Program-made: the position numbers and the translations under genes
Shown here: in pieces, positions 50,740 through 61,571 of the stretch
Position numbering within the stretch: position 1 is the first letter of the stretch
Layout of the letters: each line of letters starts with the position of its first letter
From: Mustela lutreola
Taxonomy: Eukaryota; Chordata; Mammalia; Carnivora; Mustelidae
Assembly: GCF_030435805.1 (NCBI RefSeq)
Contig: NC_081303.1
Span: 74,623,910 to 74,687,909 of the forward strand
Direction: 5' to 3'
DNA: 64,000 nt
Notes under the pieces: generated by a model
What the model was told of the DNA's origin: nothing
The model's database searches: none
The model's input: the letters and a program-made list of their open reading frames with translations, nothing else

Positions 50740-52130
50740 TCCCCGCGGTGCTCGGCGCTTGCAGGGTCAGGGCCCCGAAGGCAGGCCTCCAGCGGAGCGA
50801 CCCCGCGCCACCGAGACTGCGCCTCCGTACCAAGTGCTTTTGTCAGTTCACGTCAGGGGCGGGCGGCTGAGAGGCGCGGGTCTCCGAAACCTGGAGCCCC
50901 CAGGGCGGCCGGGTCTGAGCCTGGGGTCGCTCGGCCGGGGGCGGCCTCCGTCTCCTCCCTCCGCGCAAAGCCTCAAGTGGGGGCGTCTGGACGCGACGCT
51001 CTGTGTTTATCTTAATTACGTGGTTATCTATTACATAATTCTCTCAATTAATTACCTTAATTTTGTAGTTACCAGGTGGACCCTCGGCCCCGGCGCGGCC
51101 CCGGCTTGCCGATGCCGTCGCCGAACTCACGCTCGGCTTGAACCCGCCTTTAACTCTGCGCTGAGCTCGGTCCTTCCCCACACCCCGCTCTGGCCGGTAC
51201 TCCGGTCTGCTGAGCGGCCCGCGCCCCCCTGGGTGTGCTCGGGTCAGCCACAGGGGCGGCCTGGGGCGCGGGGCGGGGGTCCCCCGCGGGCGGCGGTCGT
51301 CCGTGCCCTTCCCCTGAGGCCCAGCGTGGCCGGGCCCTGCCCACGCGCCCGCCGCGAGCCCACCCCGAACACCGCTGGGTCCACTCCCGCGACTCCGCAG
51401 GTGGTCCCCGGCCCCACGCGCGTCTTTCCTGGGAGCCCCCGTCCCCGGGCTGCGGGGGGCACCGCGGCTCCCCGCGGCTCTTCACAAGTGCGACGACCCC
51501 GTCCTAACAGCGCTCTCGAGGCGCCGCGGTCAGTGGTCCGGGCCTCTGCTCCGGGCCGGGGGCGCGCGCGGCTCCGTTTCTCCGAGGTCCAGCCCGGTGA
51601 CCACGGAACGTCCAGCGAAAGGAAGAAGACGTGCACCGGGTTACATGCCCATCTCCTCGCAAAGTTTGAGGCTGTCCTGGGCAGGACGCCAGCCAGCGGG
51701 AGGCGGGCCCCGAGGGAAAGAAGCGCCACTGGAGCCCCCGGGCCCTCCGGCCGCAACCGGCCGCTCGCCCAACGCAGTGGCCACTCAAGCGGCGGCCGCC
51801 CCTTCCCCCAGGAACCACCGCGCGGACTACAGCTCCCAGAAGGCCGCGCGCAGGCTGCGCGAGAGCAGCCTCCGCGCGGACTACAACTCCCAGAAGGCCG
51901 CGCGATCCGAGAGGACTTCCGGACGCTGACGTCGGAGCCGCGCCGGGCCGGGAGGACCGCGGCGGCGGTGAGTGCGGGTTGAGGCCCGAAAGCGGGGCGC
52001 GAGCTGGGCGGGAGCCGCGGCGGAGCGGCCCTGGGGGCAGCTGTTCCGGAGGGTGGGTGAGGGGGACAGAGAACTGGTCTCAGGCAGCGAGGGGGTGGCG
52101 GGGCGAAAGGGACCGCGAGCCGCGCTTTCT
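50740..52130. other. CpG island upstream of DPM3 with an AT-rich core
   Basis: A GC-rich block of about 1.3 kb reaches the DPM3 5' exon. It is interrupted at 51003-51078 by an AT-rich segment with repeated TTAATTA/TAATTACC words. Long open frames here are a by-product of base composition. Confidence 0.6.
51826..51898 (+). promoter_or_regulatory. DPM3 promoter: tandem ZNF143/SBS motifs
   Basis: ACTACAGCTCCCAGAAGGC (51826-51844) and ACTACAACTCCCAGAAGGC (51880-51898) match the ZNF143/THAP11-associated SBS consensus ACTACAAYTCCCAGNRNGC. They are 54 bp apart in the same orientation, immediately upstream of the DPM3 first exon. Confidence 0.8.
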
Positions 52131-52145
52131 CTCCCCGCAGTGCCC

Positions 52146-52424
52146 ATGACGAAGTTAGCGCAGTGGCTTTGGGGACTGGCGCTCCTGGGCTCCACCTGGG
52201 CGGCTCTGACCACGGGAGCCCTGGGCCTGGAGCTGCCCTCGTCATGCCGGGAGGTGCTGTGGCCGCTGCCGGCCTACTTGCTGGTGTCCGCCGGCTGCTA
52301 CGCCCTGGGCACTGTGGGCTACCGCGTGGCCACTTTCCAGGACTGTGAGGACGCCGCTCGCGAGCTGCAGAGCCAGATCCAGGAGGCCCGGGCCGACTTG
52401 GCGCGCAGGGGCTTGCGCTTCTGA
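52146..52424 (+). CDS. DPM3: DPM3, dolichol-phosphate mannosyltransferase subunit 3
   Basis: The small ER membrane subunit that tethers the catalytic DPM1 to the membrane and is stabilised by DPM2. The complex makes dolichol-phosphate-mannose for N-glycans, O-mannosylation, C-mannosylation and GPI anchors. The coding region is one exon of 279 nt, 92 residues as in human. Two hydrophobic spans (about 8-28 and 38-58) are followed by a charged, helical C-terminal domain ending RGLRF that recruits DPM1. A 5' UTR intron is visible: GCGGCG/GTGAGT at 51966/51967 to the acceptor ending 52140, which puts the ATG five bases into exon 2. It is convergent with SLC50A1. Confidence 0.97.
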   Translation: MTKLAQWLWGLALLGSTWAALTTGALGLELPSSCREVLWPLPAYLLVSAGCYALGTVGYRVATFQDCEDAARELQSQIQEARADLARRGLRF

Positions 52425-52464
52425 CCCCCGGCCGCGTTCCCCCGCAGCCTCTCTCCCGCCGCCC

Positions 52465-52470
52465 ATTAAA
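52465..52470 (+). terminator. DPM3 polyadenylation signal (ATTAAA)
   Basis: ATTAAA variant 40 bp after the stop codon; the GAGCAGCTTATTTTC that follows is T-rich as expected. Confidence 0.75.
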
Positions 52471-52916
52471 GAGCAGCTTATTTTCTAACTCTGTCTCGCT
52501 TATGGGGCGCGGGAGCTGGGGATTCCGTGCCCCAGCCGTGGGGGAGGGGGCGCCTTCCTGGGGTCACCTCCGCTCTTATCTAAGCATCCTTGTCTGTGTC
52601 CCGCCTCCTTCCTTGTTCCGGAGGAGGCTCCAGACCTCTCGAGAGGGAACTGTCATCTCACTTTCTTGGTCCTTTTGACGCCGGCAGGAAGGACTTCTGG
52701 AAATCCGAATTCTGTTCATTATGCCCGGGCTCCGAGCTCTGAAGGCCTTCCTAGGGCTCTTCGCCGTCCTGGTTCCTTCAGATTCGTCTTCTGAGCCGAC
52801 CCCAGCCCGTGGAACAACTGTGGATCAGGCAGTGCACCTTCTGCCCCTCACCAGAGCAGACAGGTTGAGAATCATCAAACAGAGACTACGCTTTGATGGG
52901 CAGGGGTAGGCAACGA
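52471..52916. other. Gap between convergent DPM3 and SLC50A1
   Basis: About 450 bp of unique sequence between the two polyadenylation signals; nothing else recognised. A short open frame (52721-52909) overlaps the SLC50A1 side and looks fortuitous. Confidence 0.5.
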
Positions 52917-52922
52917 TTTATT
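52917..52922 (-). terminator. SLC50A1 polyadenylation signal
   Basis: TTTATT on plus is AATAAA on minus, about 260 bp past the SLC50A1 stop codon. Confidence 0.75.
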
Positions 52923-53180
52923 TTAAGGCACATTCTAAGGATTTCACCTCAAGGTCCACAATTTAAAAATATAATCTATAAAAAATAAGTGATTCATCTC
53001 CCAAGTCCCAGCCAATCTTCCAAGCAAAACACTTTCTTTGGTCCCTCGGTTCTCAGAGCTGTCTTTTTCCTTTCCACAACCTGCTGTGCTCACGGAGCCG
53101 GTCAGCACAAACAGCTGCGACAAGGAGCTCTCTTTGGTAGCAGATTGGCCTTAAGGTGCCCAGGGGTCGGGTGAACTCCC

Positions 53181-55110
53181 TCAGGTCTGCAGGAGCGGAT
53201 GGCTCCTGTCCTGCTCCCGGGAATACTTCCAGAAAAGCCAGAGGCGAATGACGCTGGTGAGGACCCCTGGTAGGTTGGGCACCTGAAGTCACAAGGGCTG
53301 CTATGAGGAGAGGGGCTGCTTCTCCACGGTGCACACCTGTCACCCGTCCCTCTGTGCTCAGCTTACCATGATGTAGGGATCGCCTAGCCGAAACCCATAG
53401 AGGGTCCAGGAGGCGGAGGTGAGGAGGGTAGCAATGGTGAGTGGGAAGGAGAGACGCTGGGTTGATCTTGTCTGAATGATCTTGGCCTGCAGAACGAGGA
53501 TGGAAGACCCCTATTCCACACACACCGTAGAGCTCCCACTTGTCTACGAATTTCCTCAGAAAAAAGGGTCAAACTCCTCTCTGATCTTCTGTTACCTAGC
53601 CTTTTCCTCTTGCCTCCCACTCACCTAGCATTACTGCCCTCTCTTCAGGATCGTCCTTCCTTCGGAGGGTAAGCTACAGCCTCTGGCTAAGGGACCCTGA
53701 CCCTCCTCATTGCCCCCACTTCCCTGGACAGCCCCCACTCACCAAGTCAGCCAGTGGTGAGAGGTACATGCTGATGGTGAAGATGCTGCAGAAAAGGCCC
53801 AGCTGCCGGAGCCGGGCCTCAAGCTTGGGCACCAGGAGCCAAAAGTATCCAAAACCCAGGAGAAGGACACCCAGCAGGGTCGCAGTCTGGAGGAGCACCG
53901 GACGCTGCAGGGGAGAGAGTAGCCTTCCTTCTAGATGTTTCCAGCAGCCCTCTTGGACTCACTGACCTTGGACTAAGCCTCTTTCCCTCTTTCCAGTGAC
54001 AAACACATGTCCCATCCCCCACAGCACTAGCGGCTTCTAGGAGAGAAGGGGTTTGTTTTTGTTTTCCGTGTGAATTTGGTACACACAGTAGTAACTTAAT
54101 AAATGCTGGTATGACTGGGGAAGCACAGCTAATCAGCTCATTTCTCAGCCACTGGCCCTGAGTGAAGGAACTATCGGAGACATGCCCAGTCCCTCAGCTA
54201 GCTGGGCGGCAAGGCACCAGCAGGCCAGGCAGAGCGACCAGCCTGCCAGAAACGCGGGGCGGGTGCTCTGAGTGTCAGACGGCGGCTCCACGGAGGAAGG
54301 AGGACTGCGAGGCTGCAGCGCCTTCCAGGAAAAGGTGGCCGTGCCGGCCTCTCCTAACATTCTGGGAAGCCCGGCAGGGCGCGCGGCAGAGAGGCGGGTC
54401 CGCGGGAGGGCTCTACCTTCCGAGGGCAGTAGTGCAGGTACACCAAGATATAGGCGGTCTGAAGCACGGCGCCCGTGGCGTTGACGAAGATTAGGGTCCC
54501 GTCACCCTTCAAGGCCCCGTAACTCATCCAGCTCAGGTTGCTGCAGGGTGGACAGGAGGGTCGTTCGCCACGGGGATGAGGATGGGAGGGGGACCCCAAG
54601 GGGCCTCTTTAGCGTCCCCCCCCAACCTTTCCCGCCGCAAACGTCGCCCCTCTCACTTGATGTCGGTGGTGAGAAAGGGCAGGAACTGGACACTGTCCAC
54701 GCTCCGGGTCGTCCGCATTTGCCTGAGGTCCGAGCTGTAACGGGACCCGAAAGCAGAGGTGAGAGATGGGAAGGGAGAACCGAGCTGCGGGGGGAGTCGA
54801 GATCCCCGATGCCTGTGGTCGTCCTCGGACAACTGCAGGTCCCGCCCCCGCCCGCAGCTCTCTGGCTTCTCTCTCAGGTGCCCAGCCTCGCCCACGTGCC
54901 CTGGATCCCTCGACCCGAAGCCACTTTGACCCAGGTTTCGGATGCAGCCCGGAGCTGCGGCCACCTCTCTGTCCCCGCTCTCCCTTCCTGGCTTCCAGTC
55001 CTGCCCAGCCTCGCCCGGCCGCGCTCTCACAGGCCGGTGGAGTACATGGCGAGGGTGAAGAGCACGCAGGCTCCGGAGAGTAGCGAGTCGGCCGCGCCGC
55101 CCGCTTCCAT
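53181..55110 (-). CDS. SLC50A1: SLC50A1 (SWEET1) sugar transporter, 6 coding exons
   Basis: The single SWEET-family (MtN3/saliva) glucose efflux protein of mammals, placed in Golgi and plasma membrane; also known as RAG1AP1. Coding exons in transcript order are 55110-55031, 54734-54657, 54540-54417, 53904-53743, 53486-53367 and 53282-53181; sum 666 nt, 221 residues as in human. Two three-helix MtN3 repeats are joined by a linker helix, seven membrane segments in all. Visible markers are SVQFLPFLTT and NLSWMSYGALKGD in repeat 1 and SMYLSPLADL plus ASWTLYGFRLGDPYIM in repeat 2. The start is the first ATG before EAGGAADSLL. A short cytosolic tail (KYSREQDRSHPLLQT) closes the protein. Confidence 0.96.
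54073..54112 (+). repeat. MIR or L2 tail fragment in SLC50A1 intron
   Basis: CACACAGTAGTAACTTAATA followed by AATGCT matches the closing words of MIR/L2 elements. Confidence 0.5.
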
Positions 55111-55181
55111 CTGCCCCCGCGTCGGATCCTGCACCGCGCGCCGGCGTCCGCTTACTGGGCCGGAGCCCGCGCCGCCGGAGC

Positions 55182-55320
55182 CCCGCCCCTGCGTCGGGCC
55201 CCTCCCCCCGGCGCGCCGCCGTCCGCCGGAAATGGACCCGAAGCCCCGCCCACAGGACGTCCAGCCGGAGCCAGGCCCCGCCCCCGCCGCCAGGCCCCGC
55301 CCCTGGGGTCCGCGCCCTCG
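55182..55320 (-). promoter_or_regulatory. SLC50A1 promoter: GC-box cluster
   Basis: Four or more CCCCGCCC Sp/KLF boxes lie within about 140 bp upstream of the SLC50A1 start codon, with no TATA box. A typical CpG-type promoter. Confidence 0.6.
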
Positions 55321-55339
55321 CGAGGCCAGACACCCGCCG

Positions 55340-56040
55340 CCCCTCACTCTCTGCTCACCCCCTGCCTCACCCGAGCCCCATCCTCAAGTCTCTGGCGCGT
55401 GAGGGGTCGTGGCCGACCTCAGTTACCGGACCTGTCCCGCCCGGAGCCCGGATGGCTACCTCACCTGCCCAGGCTCTCCCCTGGATTGTTGAAGCCTCTG
55501 CCCAGCGTCTCCCCTAAATAAGGGGGCTTTCTGGGAATCACAGTCTGTCAGGCCCTCTGCCTTCCGCACACTGCCAACTTCGGGTGACTGGGCCGGTGGG
55601 CTGGAGCACTGCCGCGGACCCCCCAGTCCAGCCGGCAGGACCCGCTGCTGACAGCTCTCCCTGCAGCCGCCCACGGCCCACTCGCCCCGGTTGCTGCGGC
55701 TGCGGGACCCCGCGGCCGGCCGTGCCTCAGCCGGTGTTCCCCTGACGCGTTCAACAGCAGGAGCCCAACAGTCTGCCAAAGCCCAGCGCTGCCGGAGTAG
55801 GTAGGGTGCAGCCTGGAGCCCCCGAGACCGCCGTGTGGCGCACAGAGGAGGAAGCACCCCAGCCTTCGGTGCTGGCCGGGAACATGTATTCTTTCCAGAA
55901 GGAAGGAAGAAAATTGAAGCCCAGTTGCTACCTGGTGTGCCCCAGAGCCTAGCACATGGCCAGGACTCAGTGGTCCTAAATTAGGAGGGGGTGGGGGAGC
56001 AGGCAAGCATGTCCAAATAGAGAAACAACATTGTTTTACT
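55340..56040. other. Interval between SLC50A1 and the EFNA1 3' end
   Basis: Unique sequence; no exon or repeat recognised. The EFNA1 3' UTR probably ends near 56000-56100, but no canonical AATAAA was found there on the minus strand; AGTAAA at 56041-56036 is a weak candidate. Confidence 0.4.
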
Positions 56041-56730
56041 TTTCTGTATAAAAAAATTCCAGTTGTAGAAATCACAGACACACAAGTTTATGTACAGATC
56101 CTGTACGCGTGGGCCCTGCCCTTGCGGCTACACTCTAGGCACGGGGTGGCACAGCCCCCCTGCGGGCACCGCTCTGGGCAGTGCTGCCCCCAGCTGGGAC
56201 TGGATGCAGTGCCTGGTTACTTCTCCATGGCAGCTCCAAAGACTTCCGGAAGCCTCGGGAGAGACACCCGGTCAGCCCAAGCACGCTGCCTCTCTGCTCT
56301 CTGGCTCCCAAGCAGGGAACCGTCTCGTGCTTTTCTGTCGGTCAGTTCATCTGGGCATCCCGGCTCTCTCTGGAGGGGCATCTCTGCCAAGTTCAGTGTC
56401 CGCCTTCGTGGCCCCAGGCCCCTTCCAGCTCGGCCCCTACAGTGCCCTTCTTAAGAGGCCACATCCACACGGCTCGTTTCTTTGGCTTGAGGTCAGGAAT
56501 GGTGGGGAAAGGACTGTCCCCACTTCTTTGTCTGTCCCTGGGGGTGGAGCCAGGGAAGGCACTGGCAGCTTTGATGAGCTCCTTTGGGTCAAAACCCTTA
56601 ATACCCATTTTGAGGCTGCTGAGTGGCAGCTTGTGCTTGTGGCGGGAATGGTTCCCAGGACGGGTGAGGGATGCCTCCGTCCGGCCTCCTAACCCCGTTC
56701 CGATCATCAGGTCAGATGTGGCACACCCCC

Positions 56731-59700
56731 TCACGGGGCCTGCAGCAGCAGCAGCGGCAGAAGCAGCACAGCCCAGGCCAGTGGGAAGAGGCGGGGGGCA
56801 GCACTGTGACCGATGCTGTGGAGAACCTGTGCATCTGGATCATCTGCAAGGTAAGCGGGCCAGTGCCCCCAAGGTGAGCGACCCTACTGCAGCCGCAGCC
56901 CCCAGCTCCACGTGGTTCCCCCAGCCCCCGCCTGGCAAGGGAGCCGCCTTCTATACCTCCGTGAGCAGACCCCAGGCCCAGTCTGCTCCAGCTACCTACC
57001 TGCCAGAAGTCTCTTCTCCTGGGGGTTGACGTGGGCCTGAGGACTGTGAGCTGAAAGGAAGAGTGGTGGCCGATCAGGGCTTGTCCCGGGGAGGTGAGTG
57101 GGACTTCCCTGCCATCCCCGGTCACTAGCCCAGGCCCCGCACACAGCCAGAGGAAGGAGGCGCACAGGGCTCTGACACTCACTGATTTTGCCATTGACGG
57201 TCACCTTCAGCCTCAAGCACTGGTCTTCCTGGAGGTGGATGGGTTTGGCTGCAAGACAGACCCGGGCAGAGCATTAAGGGAGGAAACTTCTTTGGGAGAA
57301 AACCCAAGTGCAAATGCCCCCTCTTCCTGCTCATCTGTGCGCCGCACCTTCCTTGCTTGCTCACTCTCTGCCTCCTGTTCAAGCTCCCACTCTCTGCAAT
57401 GACTCTTGGCTTTGGAGGTGGCGCTGAAAAGCACACAGACCCTGGCCTCTCGCCGCAGCCCGTCATTCACTGCCCCCAGCCTGAAGTTGGCTGAGGCCTT
57501 CACACTATGTTCCCCCTAGCCAGGCCCCCCTGAAGCCACCAGGGTCTCTCCACTGGTCTTAGGACGGAGTCCAAACTCCTCCGCACTTCCCAGGCCCCCG
57601 TGATGAGCCCTGTCTACCTCTGCCCACTGCCAGGGTCCCTCCTGCTGCAGCCAGACCGAGCCATATGGAGGTCCCTGAAGACGTCATGGTCCCTCTGCAC
57701 ATGGTCCCTCTAGCCAGAGTCTCTGCTTGTCCTAAGCTCTTGGGTCATCTGCCGCAGGAACACGTCCCTGAGCCTCCCTGAGCCTCCCGAGCCCGGCAGG
57801 TACCCACGTCACTTCCCCAAGGCTATGAATCTTCACAGCCCGCTGTTCTAACAGTCAGTGCCCCGTGTGTGTCACTTTCCAGCCTCCTGGAGGACAGAGA
57901 CCCTACAGTGTTTTATCTCTGTGCCTGCTGTGCAGAGTGGAGTGCCTCATACACAGCAGGTCACACCACGCTGTCACACAAATGCATGAAAACAGTTCGG
58001 GATGGGAAGGAGCCATGTGCGGCTCTGTCCTGAGCACGTGCCTCCCGCTGGCCTGGCCCCAGGCGGCCGGCACAGGAACGGGGGACTCACAGATATAGTA
58101 GTAGCTGTGTCCCTCCTTGAACTCCTTGCCCAGGGTGAAGGGCGTGAAGCGCTGGAATTTCTCCGACAGTTTCTCCGGGCCGTGCCTGGCGCTGGGCTGG
58201 TCGCACTTCCAGCGGACCTGGTCTTTGGACCGGGGCTGGCACAGCTGGTACTGCTCGTGCTCCACCAGGTACAGGGTGTACCGCTCCATGGCGGCCTCGG
58301 CCACCGTGTGGTCCTCGTAATGCGGGCAGATGATGTCCAGATAGTCGTTTAGCTGCACGTGGACCGTGTAGTCCTCACTCCGGAACCTGCGCGGGCGCAG
58401 CGAGAGCGAGCCGGCGGTCACTCGGGGGCCCAGCTGGGGCTGTGAGCTTCCAAATGTTCACTGGGCCCCGTGAAGATTTTTCCAGAATCCCAGCTCTCCG
58501 TATTTATGGCTCTTGACCCCTTCGGGATCTTTACACCATCTTCAAACACGCCTGCCCCCCAGCACTACCTCTCGCTCACCCTCTAAATAGTGTCCACTTT
58601 AGTGCCCTTCGGGTACCAAAGCACTTCGTGTGGCCCCCACATCGTCGCCCACAGAAGGGCCCCTGGAGGTGTCCTGCTCTTCTCCGGGAAGCACTTCCCC
58701 AAAACTGTTCTCCCAGTGGCTCTTTAAAATGCTGTCAGCCCTCACTCTGAGACCCTTCCGGGCAATGGGGGTCAAGGAACCCCGGCTCTCACAGCACCTG
58801 CGGCTTTGAGGTCCCCCACTCCTGGCCCCCGCCCCCACCCCCAGCCCGAGCCCCTGGGTGCATTCACAAGGGCCAACTGAACCTCCATCCCGAGCCTGCT
58901 GGGCCCACAGCAAATCCCCCTGCCGGCTCCTCGCTCCTCGGCTTTGGGCTCAGGCCTCCTAGTCCTCTTCTCCCAAAGCACCCCAGACCTCCCAGTCCCT
59001 CTACTTCCAGAGCCACGCTGCCCCCTCCGAGGAAGAGCGCCCGGAGGCCTCAGTGGGAGGCCTCCTCTTCCACCCACCAGCCCTGGGGCAGCCTGCTCCC
59101 TCCCGCAGGCCCCTCGGGCTCCAGCCGGGCGGCCCGACACCTGGCTCCAGCCGGGGCGGGGCGGGATCAGGCCGGGCGAGGGGCCTCCCCCGCCCCGCTC
59201 CGAGCGGGTCAGCGGCTCTGCACTCCCCGGCGCTGCCAGCGGGACTCAGCACTGTTGGCTGCCCACCGACGCCGCGGCCCGGCTGGGGGGAGGGGAGGAG
59301 TTCGGACGGGAGGCCTCTGGGGTGGGCACCCCTTGCCCCGGCCGCGGGCCCCCCCTTGCCCCCACCGCGGCCGGGCCTGGGGGCAGCGTGCCAGCGCTCG
59401 CCCGGCTACCCCGGGCTCCTCCCCCACGGGGACGCGGCGAGGGGGGAGTCGCGGTGGCGGAGGGGGAGGGGAGGAGGCGCGCGAGTGAGGGAGAGGCTTT
59501 TAAAATTCCTCTCTGGAGAGATAAACAGAGAAGCCATTTCAGAACAGGTATTTCAGCTCTGGGCCTGGCGTCTTTCCCCCATTCCCGTGACGGGCACTGA
59601 CTCATTCCTCGTCCACCCCTGCCACCCGCCCCAGCACTCATGAGAACCTGCCAGCATCTCCCTTGCCCAGCGTGCATGGCCCCCCACCCCCGACCCCGGG

Positions 59701-59996
59701 GCCACGACCTGCCCTGGGCCCGGTCCGGTCCTGCAGGCCCAAGCCGCTGACGGGTCTGAGTGGCCGCGGCTCCCCAGCCCAGCCCTCCTGCCCCAGCCGC
59801 GCACCTCACCCCCCTCCCCCGCCCCGGCCTGGAGCCTGGGGCCTGGAGATCCGGCTGATGCCCACTGCCCTGAGTCACCCTGGCCGGCCTCACCCCCAAC
59901 CAGCTCCTCGCCCCCTCATCAGTGCTGCAAGCTGACCCGGCCTGGCCGCCTGTGCACTGCACTCTGCCTGGCTTCTCTTCAGTCCTGGGGCTGGAG

Positions 59997-60037
<41 letters not shown>

Positions 60038-61571
60038 CGCGCGCACGCGTGCACACGTGTGGCCAGATGGACAGGGCAGAAGCTGTGCTTGCTGGGGGCA
60101 CCCATGACTCCCCTCTTGGGAGTACAATCTGTTCCACTCAGCGCTCCTCTGACTCTGACTCCCGGTCTGGGAAAGGGGGCAGCCTCGGCGTCAGGGAAGG
60201 CCTGGAGGGGGGCAAGGAAGAGGCTCCTTCCTGAAAGAGAGGAAATCTGGGAGCTTGGGAACGGAAAAGGCCAGGTTCCCCCCTCCCTACTCATGGCTTC
60301 CTGCCCCTCCTCCTCCTCCAGCCGGCACCTGGCATGGGCATAAACAGGGACTTCGCTCTCTCCCACTAGGACAAGATCGAGCAGGAGCTGAAGGACAGGA
60401 AGCCTGCGGTGGAGAGGGCTGACCGGGTGCCCCTGTGGCCGGTGGGCAAAAGGGCACTGGCCTCCGGGGTTGGCAGCCGGCTGTTCCCTCCCAGACCCAC
60501 AAGCCCCAGCCCACAGACCCCCATCAGGCAGCGTGGCCGCAGGGTCAGAGGAGGCTGGCACAACATTTTTCTGGCGGGGGGGAGGGGGGGAGCGGGGGGG
60601 GGGGGCACGCGTGCTAGGGCTGGGGGTGGCTAAGCTGAGTGGAGTGTTTTTCCCGACCCCAAGCGTCCCAGCCCCATTCCCTGCTCCACCCTGCCCCCCT
60701 CTCCCCTCTTCCCACAAATATTGTTCCCATAACTTCAGAAAACTCAAGGGCAAGAACAAAGGGTCCAATGGGGCTTCTTCCTCCCAATACCACTTGCCTC
60801 CCAGCTCTAAACCTGCCCGGGAGAAATTAACTCCTTCCTGCCCAGAGCCCTCTGTCACCCTTTTTAACCAATTCACTCCTTCTGAGCCTTTCCCCTGCTC
60901 TCCCTCTGCCCCCCCCCATCTCATAAACAGGTGACTCCCTCAGCCTATGTACACACCGCATGTGCCCCTGTTATGCCAACTGGAAAGACCCCTTGTGGGG
61001 GGGGGCTCCCCCCGGGGTCATCTCAAACACAGAACACAGACGCTAAAAGTGGGAAGGCCAGGTCCTGAGGGGGCCTGCTGAAGGGTCCTTCCAGGATTGC
61101 AGTGACCATTCTGCTTGCCCCTGATGTCACATCAGGTACCTGTCCATGTGGGCAGATGTCCAAGTGACACACAGAAGCTTGTGGCAGAAGGGCCTAGAAC
61201 AAGAGCCCTGACCGGCAGGAGCTGTTCAGCAAGCGCCCCTCACTTCAGGGTAACAGAGGTGCCCAAGAGAAGGAAAGGAAAGGCAGAAAGATCCCTGTGC
61301 AAGTAGTCACGGGCGGGTTCCTGCCCAAGGGTGGGGTACTCCCCCGGAAGAAGGGAGGGGGCAAAGTCTACGGAATCCCTCCCGCCTCTGGTCAGGGTTT
61401 GGCCGGGACAGTTACCGGGGCCAGGGGGGCTCGGGGTGGGCAGTGCCACCCGGCTGCCGGCCGGAGACTCGGCGCTTACTTGGGGTTTGAACTGTTCCAG
61501 AAGACGGTGTGGCGGTCAGCAGCGGCCAGACTGCAGCACAGACCCAAGAGCGGGGCCCAGAGGAACTCCAT
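56731..61571 (-). CDS. EFNA1: Ephrin-A1, 5 coding exons
   Basis: A GPI-anchored ligand of EphA receptors, chiefly EphA2, acting in cell-contact repulsion, angiogenesis and epithelial boundaries. Coding exons in transcript order are 61571-61480, 58386-58091, 57248-57183, 57050-57000 and 56843-56731; sum 618 nt, 205 residues as in human. Order: signal peptide (about 1-18, LLGLCCSLAAA), ephrin receptor-binding domain with conserved cysteines and N-glycosylation sequon NSS at 26, G-H loop region FTPFTLGKEFKEG, a stalk, and a C-terminal hydrophobic GPI signal (LFPLAWAVLLLPLLLLQ). Exons 3 (66 nt) and 4 (51 nt) are both phase 1-1 cassettes, so either can be skipped in frame; the known human short form lacks 22 residues, fitting exon 3. 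Intron 1 is about 3.1 kb. Confidence 0.97.
57540..57790. repeat. L2 LINE fragment in EFNA1 intron 2
   Basis: GGAGTCCAAACTCCTCCGCA, AGGCCCCCGTGATGAGCCCT and GTCTACCTCTGCCCACT follow the characteristic L2 3' region. Limits are approximate. Confidence 0.55.
59500..59606. promoter_or_regulatory. Candidate regulatory cluster in EFNA1 intron 1
   Basis: GAGATAAACAG (GATA and forkhead-like) is followed by TGACTCATTCC at 59598-59608, which overlaps an AP-1 site with a TEAD CATTCC word. Lower GC than its surroundings. Enhancer function is inferred only. Confidence 0.35.
59999..60061 (+). repeat. (TG)n(CG)n alternating tract, Z-DNA candidate
   Basis: Some 60 bases of unbroken purine-pyrimidine alternation: (GT)14, then (GC)8, then ACGCGTGCACACGTGT. 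It is in EFNA1 intron 1. Confidence 0.9.

Noticed and set aside
50696-51982. 428-residue plus-strand open frame before DPM3
   Set aside because: Crosses the AT-rich core and the DPM3 5' exon with no domain; a CpG-island artefact.
55508-55523. CCCCTAAATAAGGGGG as a CArG box
   Set aside because: The A/T core is seven bases rather than six, so it does not fit CC(A/T)6GG.
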